Source: Stenotrophomonas indicatrix
GTDB taxonomy: Bacteria; Pseudomonadota; Gammaproteobacteria; Xanthomonadales; Xanthomonadaceae
Direction of reading: 5' to 3'
Length of the DNA: 64,000 bases
NCBI RefSeq assembly: GCF_002750975.1
Contig: NZ_PEJS01000001.1
Location: 744,001 to 808,000 of the forward strand
Part shown: positions 26,475-35,951 of the stretch, one piece after another
Numbering within the stretch: the stretch's first letter is position 1
How the letters are laid out: every line of letters begins with the position of its first letter
Notes under the pieces: model-generated
The model's database searches: none
Seen by the model: only the letters and a program-made list of their open reading frames with translations
Told to the model about the DNA's origin: nothing
Position numbers and translations under genes: made by a program

Positions 26475-28088
26475 ATGTCGCACTATCCATGGTGGCGCGG
26501 AGCCGTCATCTACCAGATCTACCCGCGCAGTTTCCTCGACGCCAACGGCGACGGGGTAGGCGACCTGCCCGGCATCATCCAGCGCCTGGACCATATCGCC
26601 GCGCTGGGCGTGGATGCGATCTGGATCTCGCCGTTCTTCCGATCGCCGATGGCCGATTTCGGCTATGACATCGCCGACTACCGCGATGTCGATCCGCTGT
26701 TCGGCAGCCTGGACGACTTCGACCGGCTGCTGGCCAAGGCCCACGGCCTGGGCCTGAAGGTGATGATCGACCAGGTGCTCAGCCACACCTCGATCGAGCA
26801 CGCCTGGTTCCGCGAGAGCCGCCAGGACCGCAGCAACCCGAAGGCGGACTGGTATGTGTGGGTGGATCCGCGCGAAGACGGCACGCCCCCCAACAACTGG
26901 CTGTCGCTGTTCGGCGGCGGTGCCTGGCAGTGGGAGCCGCGCCGCGAGCAGTACTACCTGCACAACTTCCTGGTGGACCAGCCGGACCTGAATTTCCACC
27001 ACCCGGAGGTGCAGCAGGCGACCCTGGACAACGTGCGCTTCTGGCTGGACCGGGGTGTGGATGGCTTCCGCCTGGATGCGATCAACTTCTGCTTCCATGA
27101 CGCGCAGCTGCGCGACAACCCGCCCAAGCCGGCCGACAAGCGCGTCGGCCGCGGCTTCAGCGCGGACAACCCGTACGCCTACCAGTACCACTATTACAAC
27201 AACACCCAGCCGGAGAACCTGCCGTTCCTGGAGCAGCTGCGCGCCCTGCTGGACGAGTACCCGGGGGCGGTGAGCCTGGGCGAGATCTCCTCGGAGGATT
27301 CGCTGGCGACCACCGCCGAATACACCCAGGATGGCCGCCTGCACATGGGCTACAGCTTCGAGCTGCTGGTCAACGATTACAGCGCGGCCTACATCCGCGA
27401 CACCGTTTCGCGCCTGGAAGCGGCGATGACCGAAGGCTGGCCGTGCTGGGCGGTGTCCAACCACGATGTGGAGCGGGCGGTCAGCCGCTGGGGTGGCCAT
27501 CCGGCCGACCCTCGCCTGGCGCGGATGCTGGTGGCGCTGCTGTGTTCACTGCGTGGTTCGGTCTGCCTGTACCAGGGTGAGGAGCTGGGCCTGGCCGAGG
27601 CCGAAGTGCCGTTCGAGGCGCTGCAGGACCCGTATGGGATCACCTTCTGGCCCAACTTCAAGGGGCGCGACGGCTGCCGCACGCCGCTGCCGTGGATCGA
27701 CGCGCCGCTGGCCGGCTTCACCACCGGCAAGCCGTGGCTGCCGATCCCGGCCGAGCACCAGGCGGCGGCCGTGGCGGTGCAGGCGCAGGATCCGCAGTCG
27801 GTGCTGTCGGCCTTCCGCAACTTCCTGGCCTGGCGCCGTACCCAGCCGGCGCTGCTGCACGGTGACATCCGGTTCCTGGACAGTGCCGAGCCAGTGCTGC
27901 TGTTCGAGCGTATGCTTGCAGATGAAACTCTCCTGCTGGCCTTCAACCTGTCGGCCGAAGCGGTGAGCCATCCGCTGCCGGCGGGCAACTGGCAACAGGT
28001 GGCTGTGCCGGGCCCGGATGCGGGGACGGTGCAGGGCAATGAACTGCAGCTGCCGCCGCGTGCGGTGTATTGCGCACGACGCAGCTGA
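26475..28088 (+). CDS. GH13 alpha-glucosidase (oligo-glucosidase type)
   Basis: 537 residues, no signal peptide, so cytoplasmic. GH13 regions are clear: DQVLSHTSIEH (region I), DGFRLDAINF with nucleophile D201, SLGEISSED with acid/base E270, and VSNHDVERAVSRWG (region IV). Overall layout is that of alpha-glucosidases/oligo-1,6-glucosidases that release glucose from imported maltodextrins. The ATG at 26475 opens with YPWWRGAVIYQIYPRSF, the standard family start. It is transcribed from an operator-bearing promoter and ends at a strong terminator. Confidence 0.92.
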   Translation: MSHYPWWRGAVIYQIYPRSFLDANGDGVGDLPGIIQRLDHIAALGVDAIWISPFFRSPMADFGYDIADYRDVDPLFGSLDDFDRLLAKAHGLGLKVMIDQVLSHTSIEHAWFRESRQDRSNPKADWYVWVDPREDGTPPNNWLSLFGGGAWQWEPRREQYYLHNFLVDQPDLNFHHPEVQQATLDNVRFWLDRGVDGFRLDAINFCFHDAQLRDNPPKPADKRVGRGFSADNPYAYQYHYYNNTQPENLPFLEQLRALLDEYPGAVSLGEISSEDSLATTAEYTQDGRLHMGYSFELLVNDYSAAYIRDTVSRLEAAMTEGWPCWAVSNHDVERAVSRWGGHPADPRLARMLVALLCSLRGSVCLYQGEELGLAEAEVPFEALQDPYGITFWPNFKGRDGCRTPLPWIDAPLAGFTTGKPWLPIPAEHQAAAVAVQAQDPQSVLSAFRNFLAWRRTQPALLHGDIRFLDSAEPVLLFERMLADETLLLAFNLSAEAVSHPLPAGNWQQVAVPGPDAGTVQGNELQLPPRAVYCARRS

Positions 28089-28115
28089 CCGATTTCTCCG
28101 GTGGCGGTACTTGCG

Positions 28116-28147
28116 GGGACGGGGCCGAAGCGCCCCGTCCCTTTTTT
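28116..28147 (+). terminator. rho-independent terminator of the glucosidase gene
   Basis: GGGACGGGGC / GCCCCGTCCC stem with six T, starting 28 bp after the stop. Confidence 0.92.
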
Positions 28148-28170
28148 GTGGGCGCGGTTCCGGCGCAGAG

Positions 28171-28275
28171 CATCCACGCATGGCGTGGATCTACCAGGGG
28201 GGCGAATGGATGCCCGCCACGCATCGATTGCGATGCGGCGGGGGAGAACCACGGCATGCGTGGATGGGGCCGTAC
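28171..28275. repeat. cluster of short palindromes
   Basis: A full ATCCACGCATGGCGTGGATCTAC copy (28171-28194), then a degenerate CCGC...GCATCGATTGCGATGCGGCGG hairpin (about 28214-28240) and a partial GGCATGCGTGGATGG (about 28253-28267). No gene is present between the glucosidase and the receptor. Confidence 0.7.
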
Positions 28276-28315
28276 CGATCACGCTTCACTGGCCATCGCG
28301 TTGTGCGCACAAAGG

Positions 28316-28342
28316 AAAACCCGCTGCCTGCGCAGCGGGCTT
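28316..28342 (-). terminator. probable terminator of the TonB receptor gene
   Basis: On the minus strand, GCCCGCTGC-GCAG-GCAGCGGG is followed by TTTTCCTTTG, downstream of the receptor gene and beyond three SMAG hairpins. Confidence 0.65.
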
Positions 28343-28366
28343 CCGGTCCTGTTCCCTGCGTCCTGT

Positions 28367-28455
28367 CGCCGGGCATGGCCCGGCGCTACCGATGGGGGTA
28401 CCGGCCAGCGGCCGGCACTACCGAGTCCGGGTCGCCGGGCATGGCCCGGCGCTAC
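28367..28455. repeat. three SMAG hairpins in the same orientation
   Basis: CGCCGGGCATGGCCCGGCGCTAC at 28367-28389 and 28433-28455, with a GGCCAGCGGCCGGCACTAC hairpin of the other subtype between (about 28402-28422). All have CTAC at the right end, so they are tandem and not facing pairs. They abut the receptor stop. Confidence 0.88.
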
Positions 28456-28456
28456 C

Positions 28457-31216
28457 TCAGAACTTGTAGTTCACGCCCAGCATGTAGGTGCGGCCCCACT
28501 CGATGTACTCCAGCGGGCGATCCTTGGTGCCGGCGTAGGTGCGGTACGGCTCGTTGGTCAGGTTGCTTCCCTGCAGCAGCAGGGTCAGCCCACGCAGGCT
28601 GCTGCTGTCGCTGAAGGTGTAGCTGACCTGCGCATCGGTCACGTTCTCGCCCACGACATAGCGCAGGGTGCGGTTGCCGTTGAAGTTGCCGATCTCGCCG
28701 ATGAAGTCCGAACGGCGGCGCTGGCTCACGCGTGCTTCAAAGCCACTACGCTCGTAGTAGGCAGTGAAGTTGTACACGCGCTTGGACAGGCCGGGCAGGC
28801 TGATCGGGTCGGTGCCCACGCTGGACGCGCTTTCCGGATCCAGGATCTGGATGTCGCTCTTGTTGAAGGTCGCGCTGGCCTGCACGCCGAAGCCACGCAG
28901 GCTGTCGGTCAGCATTTCCAGCGGGAACGACGCGGTCAGCTCCAGGCCCTTCAGGGTGCCACCCTTGCCGTTCACCGGAGTCGAGAACGTGCCGGTCGGC
29001 AGCACCGGCACCACCATGCCCGGCGGCGGCACATAGTCGCCCAGCAGGCCGGTGAAGTCGTAGTTGTCCACCGACTGGGTGTAGACGTAGCTCTTCAGGT
29101 CCTTGTAGAAGATCGCGGCGGCCACGTAGGCCTTCTCGCCGAAGTACTTCTCATAGGACAGGTCCAGCGCGGTGGCGCGCCACGGGTCCAGCAACGGGTT
29201 GCCGCCACTGCCGCCGGGGCGACCGGTACCGGTATCCACGCCGAACTCCAGGCCCGCGCGCATCTGGTCCACGCGCGGGCGCGCGACCTGCTTGGCTGCG
29301 GCAAAACGCAGGGTCTGCTCATGCGGGAACATGAAGGCCAGGTTCAAGCTGGGCAGCCAGTCGTTGTACTTGCGGCCGTCCGAGTAGGGCTGGATGTTGT
29401 TGCCGGCCGCCTGCGAGCTGTCCCAGTAGCGCGAGTCCGAGCTCTGGTCGGTGTGCTGCATCTGCACGCCGATATTGCCGCGTACGCCCACTACGCCGAT
29501 GTCGGTGTTGATGTTCAGGCGCGCCCAGGCGGTGGTGATCTTTTCCTGCACCGTCCACGACTTGGGAATCAGGTAGTCCAGGTTGTCGACCGGATTGAAG
29601 GTCATGTAGCGACCGACCGCGCCAGGCACGTTCCAGGCCGGGATGGTGCCCAGGCCGGCGAAGCCGAGGTTGACCGGGCGGTACTGCAGATCCGATGCGA
29701 TGTTGGCATCGCCCTGCGCGCCCAGCAGGATGTTGCCTTCGGACTGGGTCTTCACCTTGCGGCGGTCGGCATAGTTCACGCCGATATCCAGATCCGGCGC
29801 CCACGACGCCATTGCTTCGGGCAGGGCGATGGTCGCGGCCAGCTTGCCACCCTTCAGGCGGTCTTCCACCTTCGGCACCTTGCCGTAACCAGAACCGTAG
29901 ATGGTGTTGGTCAGGAACAGCGCGTCCGGGTTGGAGTAGTCCAGGCCCGGGCTGATCTGCGAGAAGCCATCCTGGCGGAACTGCACACCGACCGTATCCA
30001 GCTGCGGCATCGGGGTCAGCTGCAGGTTGTTTTCCAGGTTCAGTTCGTCGCGGGTGGCCTTGGAATAGTTCAGGTCAGCGACCAGCTTGACGCTGCCGAA
30101 GGTGAACTCGTTGTTCCAGCCGAACGCATCGATCTTGTCCTTGCGCTTGTTGTACATGCCGCGCACCAGCGGGTACACGCCACTGGCGGTGCCACCGGTG
30201 AAGGTGCCATTGGCATTGACCTGCGGGTTGCTGACCAGCAGGCCCGGGGTGTAGTTGCCGTTGTAGTTGCTGAGGTTGAGCTCGAACTGGTTGGCGGTGT
30301 CGATCTGCTCTGCTTCGGTGTGGAACGCGTCGAAGGTGCTGGTCCAGCTGTTGTTCGGCCGGAACTGGATCGTGGCCATCACACCGTCGCGCTTGTTGTT
30401 GCCGGTGCGGCGCAGCGCCTTGATGCCGTCGGTGAAGTAGGTGCCAGCGGCAACACCGGGGCGGTTGCCGTTGGTGGTGTGCTCGGTGGTCCACGGCTCG
30501 TACAGGCCCACCTGGTTTTCCTGGATCGGCATGTCGCTGTGCGCGTAGCCGATGGCGATGCCGAGGGTCTTGTCCAGGAACTGGTCGATGTAGCTGGCGC
30601 TGAAGCGGTTGCCGTACGGGTCGGTGTCGGCGGCGCGGCCCAACGAGCTCTTCTGGTAGCGGCCGCTGACGGCGATGACGCGGTCGGGGAAGCTGAGCGG
30701 ACGTGCGGTCTGCATGTCGATGGTGCCCGACAGGCCCTGGCCGACCAGCGCTGCATCGGGGGTCTTGTACACGGTCACGCCGTTGACCAGCTCGGACGGA
30801 TACTGGTCGAACTCGACGCCGCGGTTGTCGCCGGTGCTGACCACTTCACGCCCGTTGAGCAGGGTGGTGGCGAAATCCGGCGACAGGCCGCGCACGCTGA
30901 TCACCTGCGCACGACCGGCCACACGCTGTGCGGCAAGGCCAGGCAGGCGCGAGATCGATTCGGCGATGCTGACGTCGGGCAGCTTGCCGATGTCCTCGGC
31001 GGAGATGGCTTCGACCACCGAGGTGGCGTCCTGCTTGGTGGCGATGGCGCTTTCGATGCCGCGACGGATGCCGGTGACCTGCACGGTGTCCAGGTTGGTG
31101 GCGGCGGTGCCGGTTGGCGGGGTTGCCGTGCTCTGCGTGGACTGCGCTGCTGCCAGCGATGGCGTCAGTACGACGGCCAACGCGATGCTCAGCGCACTGC
31201 GCTTGTGGTTCAACAT
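28457..31216 (-). CDS. TonB-dependent receptor for maltodextrins (predicted)
   Basis: 919 residues from ATG 31216: a signal peptide ending in LAAAQS, a TonB-box-like TNLDTVQVTG, a plug domain (SVVEAISAEDIGKLPDVSIAESISRLPGLAAQRV, VISVRGLSPDFATTLLNGREVVS) and a large barrel ending GRTYMLGVNYKF. The plug signature is that of the oligosaccharide-receptor group common in Xanthomonas and Caulobacter. Placement between a GH13 and a GH97 glucosidase and an identical operator to theirs indicate maltodextrin import across the outer membrane. It is transcribed alone. Confidence 0.9.
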   Translation of the reverse strand: MLNHKRSALSIALAVVLTPSLAAAQSTQSTATPPTGTAATNLDTVQVTGIRRGIESAIATKQDATSVVEAISAEDIGKLPDVSIAESISRLPGLAAQRVAGRAQVISVRGLSPDFATTLLNGREVVSTGDNRGVEFDQYPSELVNGVTVYKTPDAALVGQGLSGTIDMQTARPLSFPDRVIAVSGRYQKSSLGRAADTDPYGNRFSASYIDQFLDKTLGIAIGYAHSDMPIQENQVGLYEPWTTEHTTNGNRPGVAAGTYFTDGIKALRRTGNNKRDGVMATIQFRPNNSWTSTFDAFHTEAEQIDTANQFELNLSNYNGNYTPGLLVSNPQVNANGTFTGGTASGVYPLVRGMYNKRKDKIDAFGWNNEFTFGSVKLVADLNYSKATRDELNLENNLQLTPMPQLDTVGVQFRQDGFSQISPGLDYSNPDALFLTNTIYGSGYGKVPKVEDRLKGGKLAATIALPEAMASWAPDLDIGVNYADRRKVKTQSEGNILLGAQGDANIASDLQYRPVNLGFAGLGTIPAWNVPGAVGRYMTFNPVDNLDYLIPKSWTVQEKITTAWARLNINTDIGVVGVRGNIGVQMQHTDQSSDSRYWDSSQAAGNNIQPYSDGRKYNDWLPSLNLAFMFPHEQTLRFAAAKQVARPRVDQMRAGLEFGVDTGTGRPGGSGGNPLLDPWRATALDLSYEKYFGEKAYVAAAIFYKDLKSYVYTQSVDNYDFTGLLGDYVPPPGMVVPVLPTGTFSTPVNGKGGTLKGLELTASFPLEMLTDSLRGFGVQASATFNKSDIQILDPESASSVGTDPISLPGLSKRVYNFTAYYERSGFEARVSQRRRSDFIGEIGNFNGNRTLRYVVGENVTDAQVSYTFSDSSSLRGLTLLLQGSNLTNEPYRTYAGTKDRPLEYIEWGRTYMLGVNYKF

Positions 31217-31306
31217 TTTCCCCTCCCAGGCAATGTTGTAGTGCGATTCGTGGTCGTCCCGATGGTGTCGAGGACGTGCGACGCGGTGGCCGCTGTCGTC
31301 GCCGCT

Positions 31307-31354
31307 ATGGTAGGCAGCGCGTTCTTCGTGGGAATCACCCTGCATACGTATTCA
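31307..31354 (-). promoter_or_regulatory. starch-locus operator and -10-like box of the TonB receptor gene
   Basis: Read on the minus strand, 31354-31341 is TGAATACGTATGCA, the same orientation relative to the gene as at 26367 and 33596. TACCAT follows 28 bp later (31312-31307). No recognisable -35 lies at 17 bp. The receptor ATG is at 31216. Confidence 0.75.
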
Positions 31355-31397
31355 ATGGCGTTTGCAGGGTTGTAATCGCTTCCAGATCATCATTCCG

Positions 31398-31462
31398 GTA
31401 GTGCCGGCCACTGGCCGGCAACCATCCACGTCGCAACGATGCCGGCCAGCGGCCGGCACTAC
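31398..31462. repeat. SMAG palindrome pair
   Basis: GTAGTGCCGGCCACTGGCCGGCA and the facing ...CCGGCACTAC, between the GH97 stop and the receptor operator. Confidence 0.9.
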
Positions 31463-31470
31463 CTGCGCAT

Positions 31471-33522
31471 TCACAGCGGGGTGAAGCGGATGGCCTGTCC
31501 GCCGCCCGGCGCCAGCACCAGGGTGAGTGAATCGGTGCTGCTGACCACGCGTGTTTCGCGCTTGAAGGCGAAGGGACTGCTGCGGAAATCCGCGCCATCG
31601 CCATCGCGGTAGACCTCGGCGCGGTAGCGCACGCCCGGCTCCAGGAAACCCAGCGACACCGGCAGCACGCGGCCGTTCTCGTCGGTGATGCTGCCCAGGA
31701 ACCAGTCACGGCTGTTGCGGTCGCGGCGCACGATCGTCACGTAGTCGCCGACCTCGCCATCGAGCACGCGGCTCTGCTCCCAGTCCACCGCCACGTCCTC
31801 GATGAAGCGGAACGCTTCGCGGTGCTGCAGGTAGTGCTCGGGCAGGTCGGCAGCCATCTGGATCGGGCTGTACAGCACCACATACAGGGCCAGCTGGCGG
31901 GCCAGCGTGCTGGGAATGGCCTGGCCGTGGCGGCCCTTCAGGCTGAGGATGCCGGGCGTGTAGTCCATCGGCCCGGCCAGCATGCGGGTGAACACCAGGT
32001 TGACCTCATGCTCGGGCGGGTTCGGTGGCTGGCCCCAGGCGTTGTATTCCATGCCACGTGCGCCTTCGCGGGAAATCCAGTTCGGGTAGGTGCGGCGCAG
32101 GCCGGTGTCCTTGATCGGCTCGTGCGGGTTCACCGACAGGTGCCGACGGGCGGCTTCCTGCACCACCTTCAGGTGATGGCGGGCCATGAACTGCCCGTCG
32201 TGCCACTCGCGCCACAGCGGGCCGCCGGCCGGATTGCGGCGATCAACCTGGCCGTCGTCGCAGACGTAGCCGGTCTTGAACTGGTCCACGCCCAGCCGCG
32301 CATACAGATCCAGCGCAGCACCCAGCTGGTCTTCGTAGTGTTCGATCGCGCAGCCGGTTTCATGGTGGCCGACCAGGTGCACGCCCTTCTTCAGCCCGTA
32401 CGCCGACAATGATTCGATGTCGAAATCCGGCGTGGCGCGGGTGAAGTCGAAGTCGTAACCGTTGCCGACCCAGTTGCCGTCCCAGCCTGGATTCCAGCCT
32501 TCCACCAGCACACCACGGAAACCGTGCGCGGCGGCGAAATCGATCACCTTCCGCGTCTTTGCAGTGGTGGCCGCATGCTTCGGTCCGGTGGCCCAGCTCT
32601 CCTCATCCAGGTGCATCGACCACCACACGCCCAGATACTTGGCCGGTTTCACCCAGCTCACATCGCCCAGCGCATTGGGCTCGTTGAGGTTGAGGATCAG
32701 GTCGGACTCGACCAGGCCGCCGGCACGGTCGGCGATCTGCAGGGTGCGCCATGGCGTGGCGAAGGGCAGGGCGCGGCGCACCTTCCAGCCTTCGGCCGCA
32801 GGCGAAAGCTGGGCGCGCAGGCGCTGGCCCTCGGTGCGGCGCAGCCACATGCCCGCGTAGTCGACCAGTGCCGCCTCATGGATGGCCACGTGCAGGCCGT
32901 CGTGGCTGCGCAGGGTCATCGGCGTGTGCACCAGCGGCACTTCGCGCAGCGGGGTGCGCTGGTACAGGTATTCGTAATGGATCGGCTCGCCCGCAGGTAT
33001 CCACCATGCGGTGGACTCCGGCGCGATGGCGAACTCGGTCAGCTCGTCATCGATGATCGCTTCGCGCAGGTTCGGTTGCTCGGGGAATACGTAACGGAAG
33101 CCCAGGCCGTCGTCGTAGACGCGGAACACCAGGTCCAGCCGGCGCTTGCTGCCGGTGCTTTCGGCCAGGTGCACGGTCAGTTCGTTGAAGTGGTTGCGGG
33201 TGAGCCGGCGCTCGCCCCAGGGCTGTTCCCAGCTGTCATCGACACTGCGCCGTTCCTGCGCCAGCAGGCTGAAGTCGCGGTCGAGGCGACCATCGCGCAG
33301 TTCAAAACCCAGCTTCGAATCGGCCACCACGGTCTGGCCGAGGCGCTCGACGCGGTAGCGCGCGGTACCGCCGTCCAGCACCAGGCTGACCTTCAGCACC
33401 TTGTCCGGTGATTCGACGCTGGCGATCTGCGGTGCCGCCTGTGCCAGCGTGGCCCATCCCAGCAGGGCCAGGCCGAAAGCGTGCGCGAACACTGCGCGTA
33501 CCGTTGTGGGTGAAGTCGGCAT
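31471..33522 (-). CDS. periplasmic GH97 alpha-glucosidase (SusB-like)
   Basis: 683 residues from ATG 33522, with a signal peptide (AFGLALLGWATLAQA). The GH97 N-terminal beta-sandwich (FELRDGRLDRDFSLLAQERRS..., FRVYDDGLGFRYVFP) precedes a TIM-barrel with EGWNPGWDGNW, VDQFKTGYVC, VNPHEPIKDTGLRRTYPN and GARGMEYNAWG. The glycine in KTGYV where retaining GH97 enzymes carry a nucleophilic aspartate, and the glutamates in NPHEPIK and GMEYNAW, suggest the inverting SusB-type mechanism. It cleaves alpha-glucans in the periplasm. It diverges from the six-hairpin glycosidase gene across a shared operator. Confidence 0.9.
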   Translation of the reverse strand: MPTSPTTVRAVFAHAFGLALLGWATLAQAAPQIASVESPDKVLKVSLVLDGGTARYRVERLGQTVVADSKLGFELRDGRLDRDFSLLAQERRSVDDSWEQPWGERRLTRNHFNELTVHLAESTGSKRRLDLVFRVYDDGLGFRYVFPEQPNLREAIIDDELTEFAIAPESTAWWIPAGEPIHYEYLYQRTPLREVPLVHTPMTLRSHDGLHVAIHEAALVDYAGMWLRRTEGQRLRAQLSPAAEGWKVRRALPFATPWRTLQIADRAGGLVESDLILNLNEPNALGDVSWVKPAKYLGVWWSMHLDEESWATGPKHAATTAKTRKVIDFAAAHGFRGVLVEGWNPGWDGNWVGNGYDFDFTRATPDFDIESLSAYGLKKGVHLVGHHETGCAIEHYEDQLGAALDLYARLGVDQFKTGYVCDDGQVDRRNPAGGPLWREWHDGQFMARHHLKVVQEAARRHLSVNPHEPIKDTGLRRTYPNWISREGARGMEYNAWGQPPNPPEHEVNLVFTRMLAGPMDYTPGILSLKGRHGQAIPSTLARQLALYVVLYSPIQMAADLPEHYLQHREAFRFIEDVAVDWEQSRVLDGEVGDYVTIVRRDRNSRDWFLGSITDENGRVLPVSLGFLEPGVRYRAEVYRDGDGADFRSSPFAFKRETRVVSSTDSLTLVLAPGGGQAIRFTPL

Positions 33523-33595
33523 TTCCCCTCCCAAGGCGCCGTTGACAGACCCGGACCATAAGCCAGCCCGGCAGGCCTGCCGGTACTGCACGCCA

Positions 33596-33642
33596 TGAAT
33601 ACGTATGCAGCTGGACGCAGTCGACAGCCCCGCGTCTACCAT
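33596..33642 (+). promoter_or_regulatory. starch-locus operator in the divergent GH97 / six-hairpin promoter region
   Basis: TGAATACGTATGCA at 33596-33609, identical to the other two sites. TACCAT lies 27 bp downstream (33637-33642) towards the plus-strand operon. Towards GH97 the nearest -10-like box (TATGGT on the minus strand, 33560-33555) is 35 bp away, so the plus-strand operon has the conserved geometry. Confidence 0.75.
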
Positions 33643-33758
33643 GGGGCCAGGGCACCTTGAGGGAGGTGCCGCGCCCGCACGCCGGCAACGGCAGTGCGGA
33701 CCCACAACGGTGCAGAGAGGGAGGGAGGTCGACGGGCGCAAGCCGGTCTGCCGCTTCG

Positions 33759-35951
33759 ATGCTGAAGATCATTTGCCTGACCGCTGCCCTGGGGGCAGCG
33801 CTGGGGACGACCGCGCACGCGGCCGACCTGACATTCGACGGCCGCCAGGCGCGCGCCGAATCCGCTGCCAAGGGCAGCTTCGTGCTGCATGCACCGAAGG
33901 GTGAGGTGCGCATCGCCGCCGCGCCCATGCGCAGCCAGACCGGCAGCGTGATGTTCGATGCGCTGTTCGCGCTGGCCCAGCAGGAAATGGACCAGGACCG
34001 GGTGGATGCCATCCGCGATCCGGCCTTCGACGAAGGCCGTCCGGTACCGTGCGAGTGCTTCCAGACCGGCGCGCGCTGGCCGTATGTGTGGACGCGTGAC
34101 GTCAGCTTTGCAGCCGATCTGGCGCTGGCGAAGCTGGACCCGAAGCGCACCCGTCAGTCGCTGCAGTTCAAGTTGTCGGCTGCGCGCGACGGGCATACGC
34201 CCGGCCTGTTCGTGGCCCAGGACACCGGCTCCGGTGGCAGCTGGCCGATCAGCAGCGACCGCGTGGTGTGGTTCCTCGCTGCCCGACACCTGCTGGATGA
34301 TCCTGCGTTTGCCGAGCAGGTCTGGCAGGCCCTGCAGGGCACATTGGCGCAGGACCGGGCGATGGTCTTCGACGCGCAGATGGGCCTGTATCGCGGCGAG
34401 ACCTCGTTCCTTGACTGGCGCGAGCAGACCTATCCGGACTGGACGCGCGAGGACGTACGCTTCATCGGTGATTCCTACGCGCTGTCCACCAACGTGCTGC
34501 ATTACCAGGCGCTGCGCCTGGCGCAGCAGATGGCCGCGCAGCTGGACGACGAGCGCAGCGAGCAGTACAGGGCCTGGGCCGATGCACTGGCGGTGCAGAT
34601 CGACGCGCGCTTCTGGCGCGAAGACATGGGCCAGTACATGAGCTACATCGGCGAGGCGGCGCACCCGGTGCCGTACGCCAAGATCGATCTGCTCGGCCTG
34701 TCGCTGGGCATCCTCGCCGACGTGCTGCCCACTGAACGTGCGCGTCGTGCGCTGGCGGGCTATCCGATGGGCGCTGCCGGCAGCCCGGTGGTGTGGCCGC
34801 AGGAAGCGCAGCAGCCGATCTACCACAACCGTGCGATCTGGCCGTTCGTCAGCGCGTACTCGCTGCGCGCGGCGCGCAAGGTGGACGATGCGCCGCGCAT
34901 CGCTGCCGAGATCCGCTCGCTGATGCAAGGGGCGGCGCTGGCAGGTTCCAACATGGAGAACTACGAGCTGGTCAGCCAGGCCGTGCACGTGGACGAAGGT
35001 GCGTTGAGCGGGCCGGTGGTCAACTCCGAGCGCCAGCTGTGGTCGGTGGCCGGCTATCTGTCGATGGTCACCGAAGGCGTGTTCGGCGTGCAGGACGACG
35101 GTCGCGTGCAGCCCAAGCTGCCGGCCGAGCTGGTGCCGGAGCTGTTCGGAAAGCAGAAGCGGATCAGTCTGGAGGCGGGCGGCAAGCGCTATGTGCTGGA
35201 GCGCCCGAAGCAGGTGGGCGCTGGCTTGTTGATCGCGGGAAAAACGCGTACGCGCGGCACCACGACCACCGTGCAGCTGGTCGCTGCGCCGGCAGCCGTG
35301 AGCCGTGATGTGCCGCGTGCCGATGCCAATGCACGGGCACCGGCCACGCCGCTGGCACCGCAGGCAAAGCGCAGTGGCAAGGGCTGGTCGGTCGCGGTGG
35401 CTGCCGGCCAGGTCCTCTGGCAGGACGGTGTCGCGGCCACGGCCAGCAAGGGCCAGGTGCGCGTCGGCGATGATGGCCTGCAGCACTGCCTGAGCCTGAC
35501 CCGGCGTGAAGGTGCGCTGGAATCCCTGCACAGCCCGATGGTCTGCGTCGGCCCGCAGCAGGTGCTGCGGGGCAGCCGGCAATGGCAGTTCAATGCAGCC
35601 AGGGCGGGCCACGTGCGCCTGCGCCTGCAGTACAGCAACCCGAACGGCCCGATCAACACCGGTGTGACCGCGGCGGTGAAGCAGCTGGCCGTGCAGTGCA
35701 AGGGCCGCCCTCCGCAGCGGCACACGGTAACGCTGCCGCACAGCGTGGCGGCGCAGGACTCGACCGCGGCAACCTTCGCGGTACCCAAAGGCCGCTGCAC
35801 GGTGACGCTGGAAGAGGGTTTCAACATGAGCGCGCTGCAGCACTTCGCGCATTACACCGGCGGCAAGGGTGGTCGTGATGGCGTGCTGAACCAGGCCCAG
35901 GTGCAGGCGCTGAAGATTGCGCCGGTGGCGGCAGCAGAGGACGCACGATGA
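33759..35951 (+). CDS. exported six-hairpin glycosidase-like protein
   Basis: 730 residues from ATG 33759: a signal peptide (MLKIICLTAALGAALGTTAHAA), an (alpha/alpha)6-barrel region from about residue 40 to 430 (ARWPYVWTRDVSFAADLALA, TSFLDWREQTYPDW, GSPVVWPQEAQQPIYHNRAIWPF) and a C-terminal beta-sandwich-like part (about 560-730). It resembles six-hairpin glycosidases (GH15/GH63-like fold), but the exact GH family is not certain. In this operon it would act on starch fragments in the periplasm. It overlaps the transporter gene by 4 nt (ATGA). Confidence 0.8.
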   Translation: MLKIICLTAALGAALGTTAHAADLTFDGRQARAESAAKGSFVLHAPKGEVRIAAAPMRSQTGSVMFDALFALAQQEMDQDRVDAIRDPAFDEGRPVPCECFQTGARWPYVWTRDVSFAADLALAKLDPKRTRQSLQFKLSAARDGHTPGLFVAQDTGSGGSWPISSDRVVWFLAARHLLDDPAFAEQVWQALQGTLAQDRAMVFDAQMGLYRGETSFLDWREQTYPDWTREDVRFIGDSYALSTNVLHYQALRLAQQMAAQLDDERSEQYRAWADALAVQIDARFWREDMGQYMSYIGEAAHPVPYAKIDLLGLSLGILADVLPTERARRALAGYPMGAAGSPVVWPQEAQQPIYHNRAIWPFVSAYSLRAARKVDDAPRIAAEIRSLMQGAALAGSNMENYELVSQAVHVDEGALSGPVVNSERQLWSVAGYLSMVTEGVFGVQDDGRVQPKLPAELVPELFGKQKRISLEAGGKRYVLERPKQVGAGLLIAGKTRTRGTTTTVQLVAAPAAVSRDVPRADANARAPATPLAPQAKRSGKGWSVAVAAGQVLWQDGVAATASKGQVRVGDDGLQHCLSLTRREGALESLHSPMVCVGPQQVLRGSRQWQFNAARAGHVRLRLQYSNPNGPINTGVTAAVKQLAVQCKGRPPQRHTVTLPHSVAAQDSTAATFAVPKGRCTVTLEEGFNMSALQHFAHYTGGKGGRDGVLNQAQVQALKIAPVAAAEDAR

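Noticed and set aside
28070..31375. A 1101-codon plus-strand open frame opposite the TonB receptor
   Set aside because: Antisense shadow of the receptor gene without recognisable domains.
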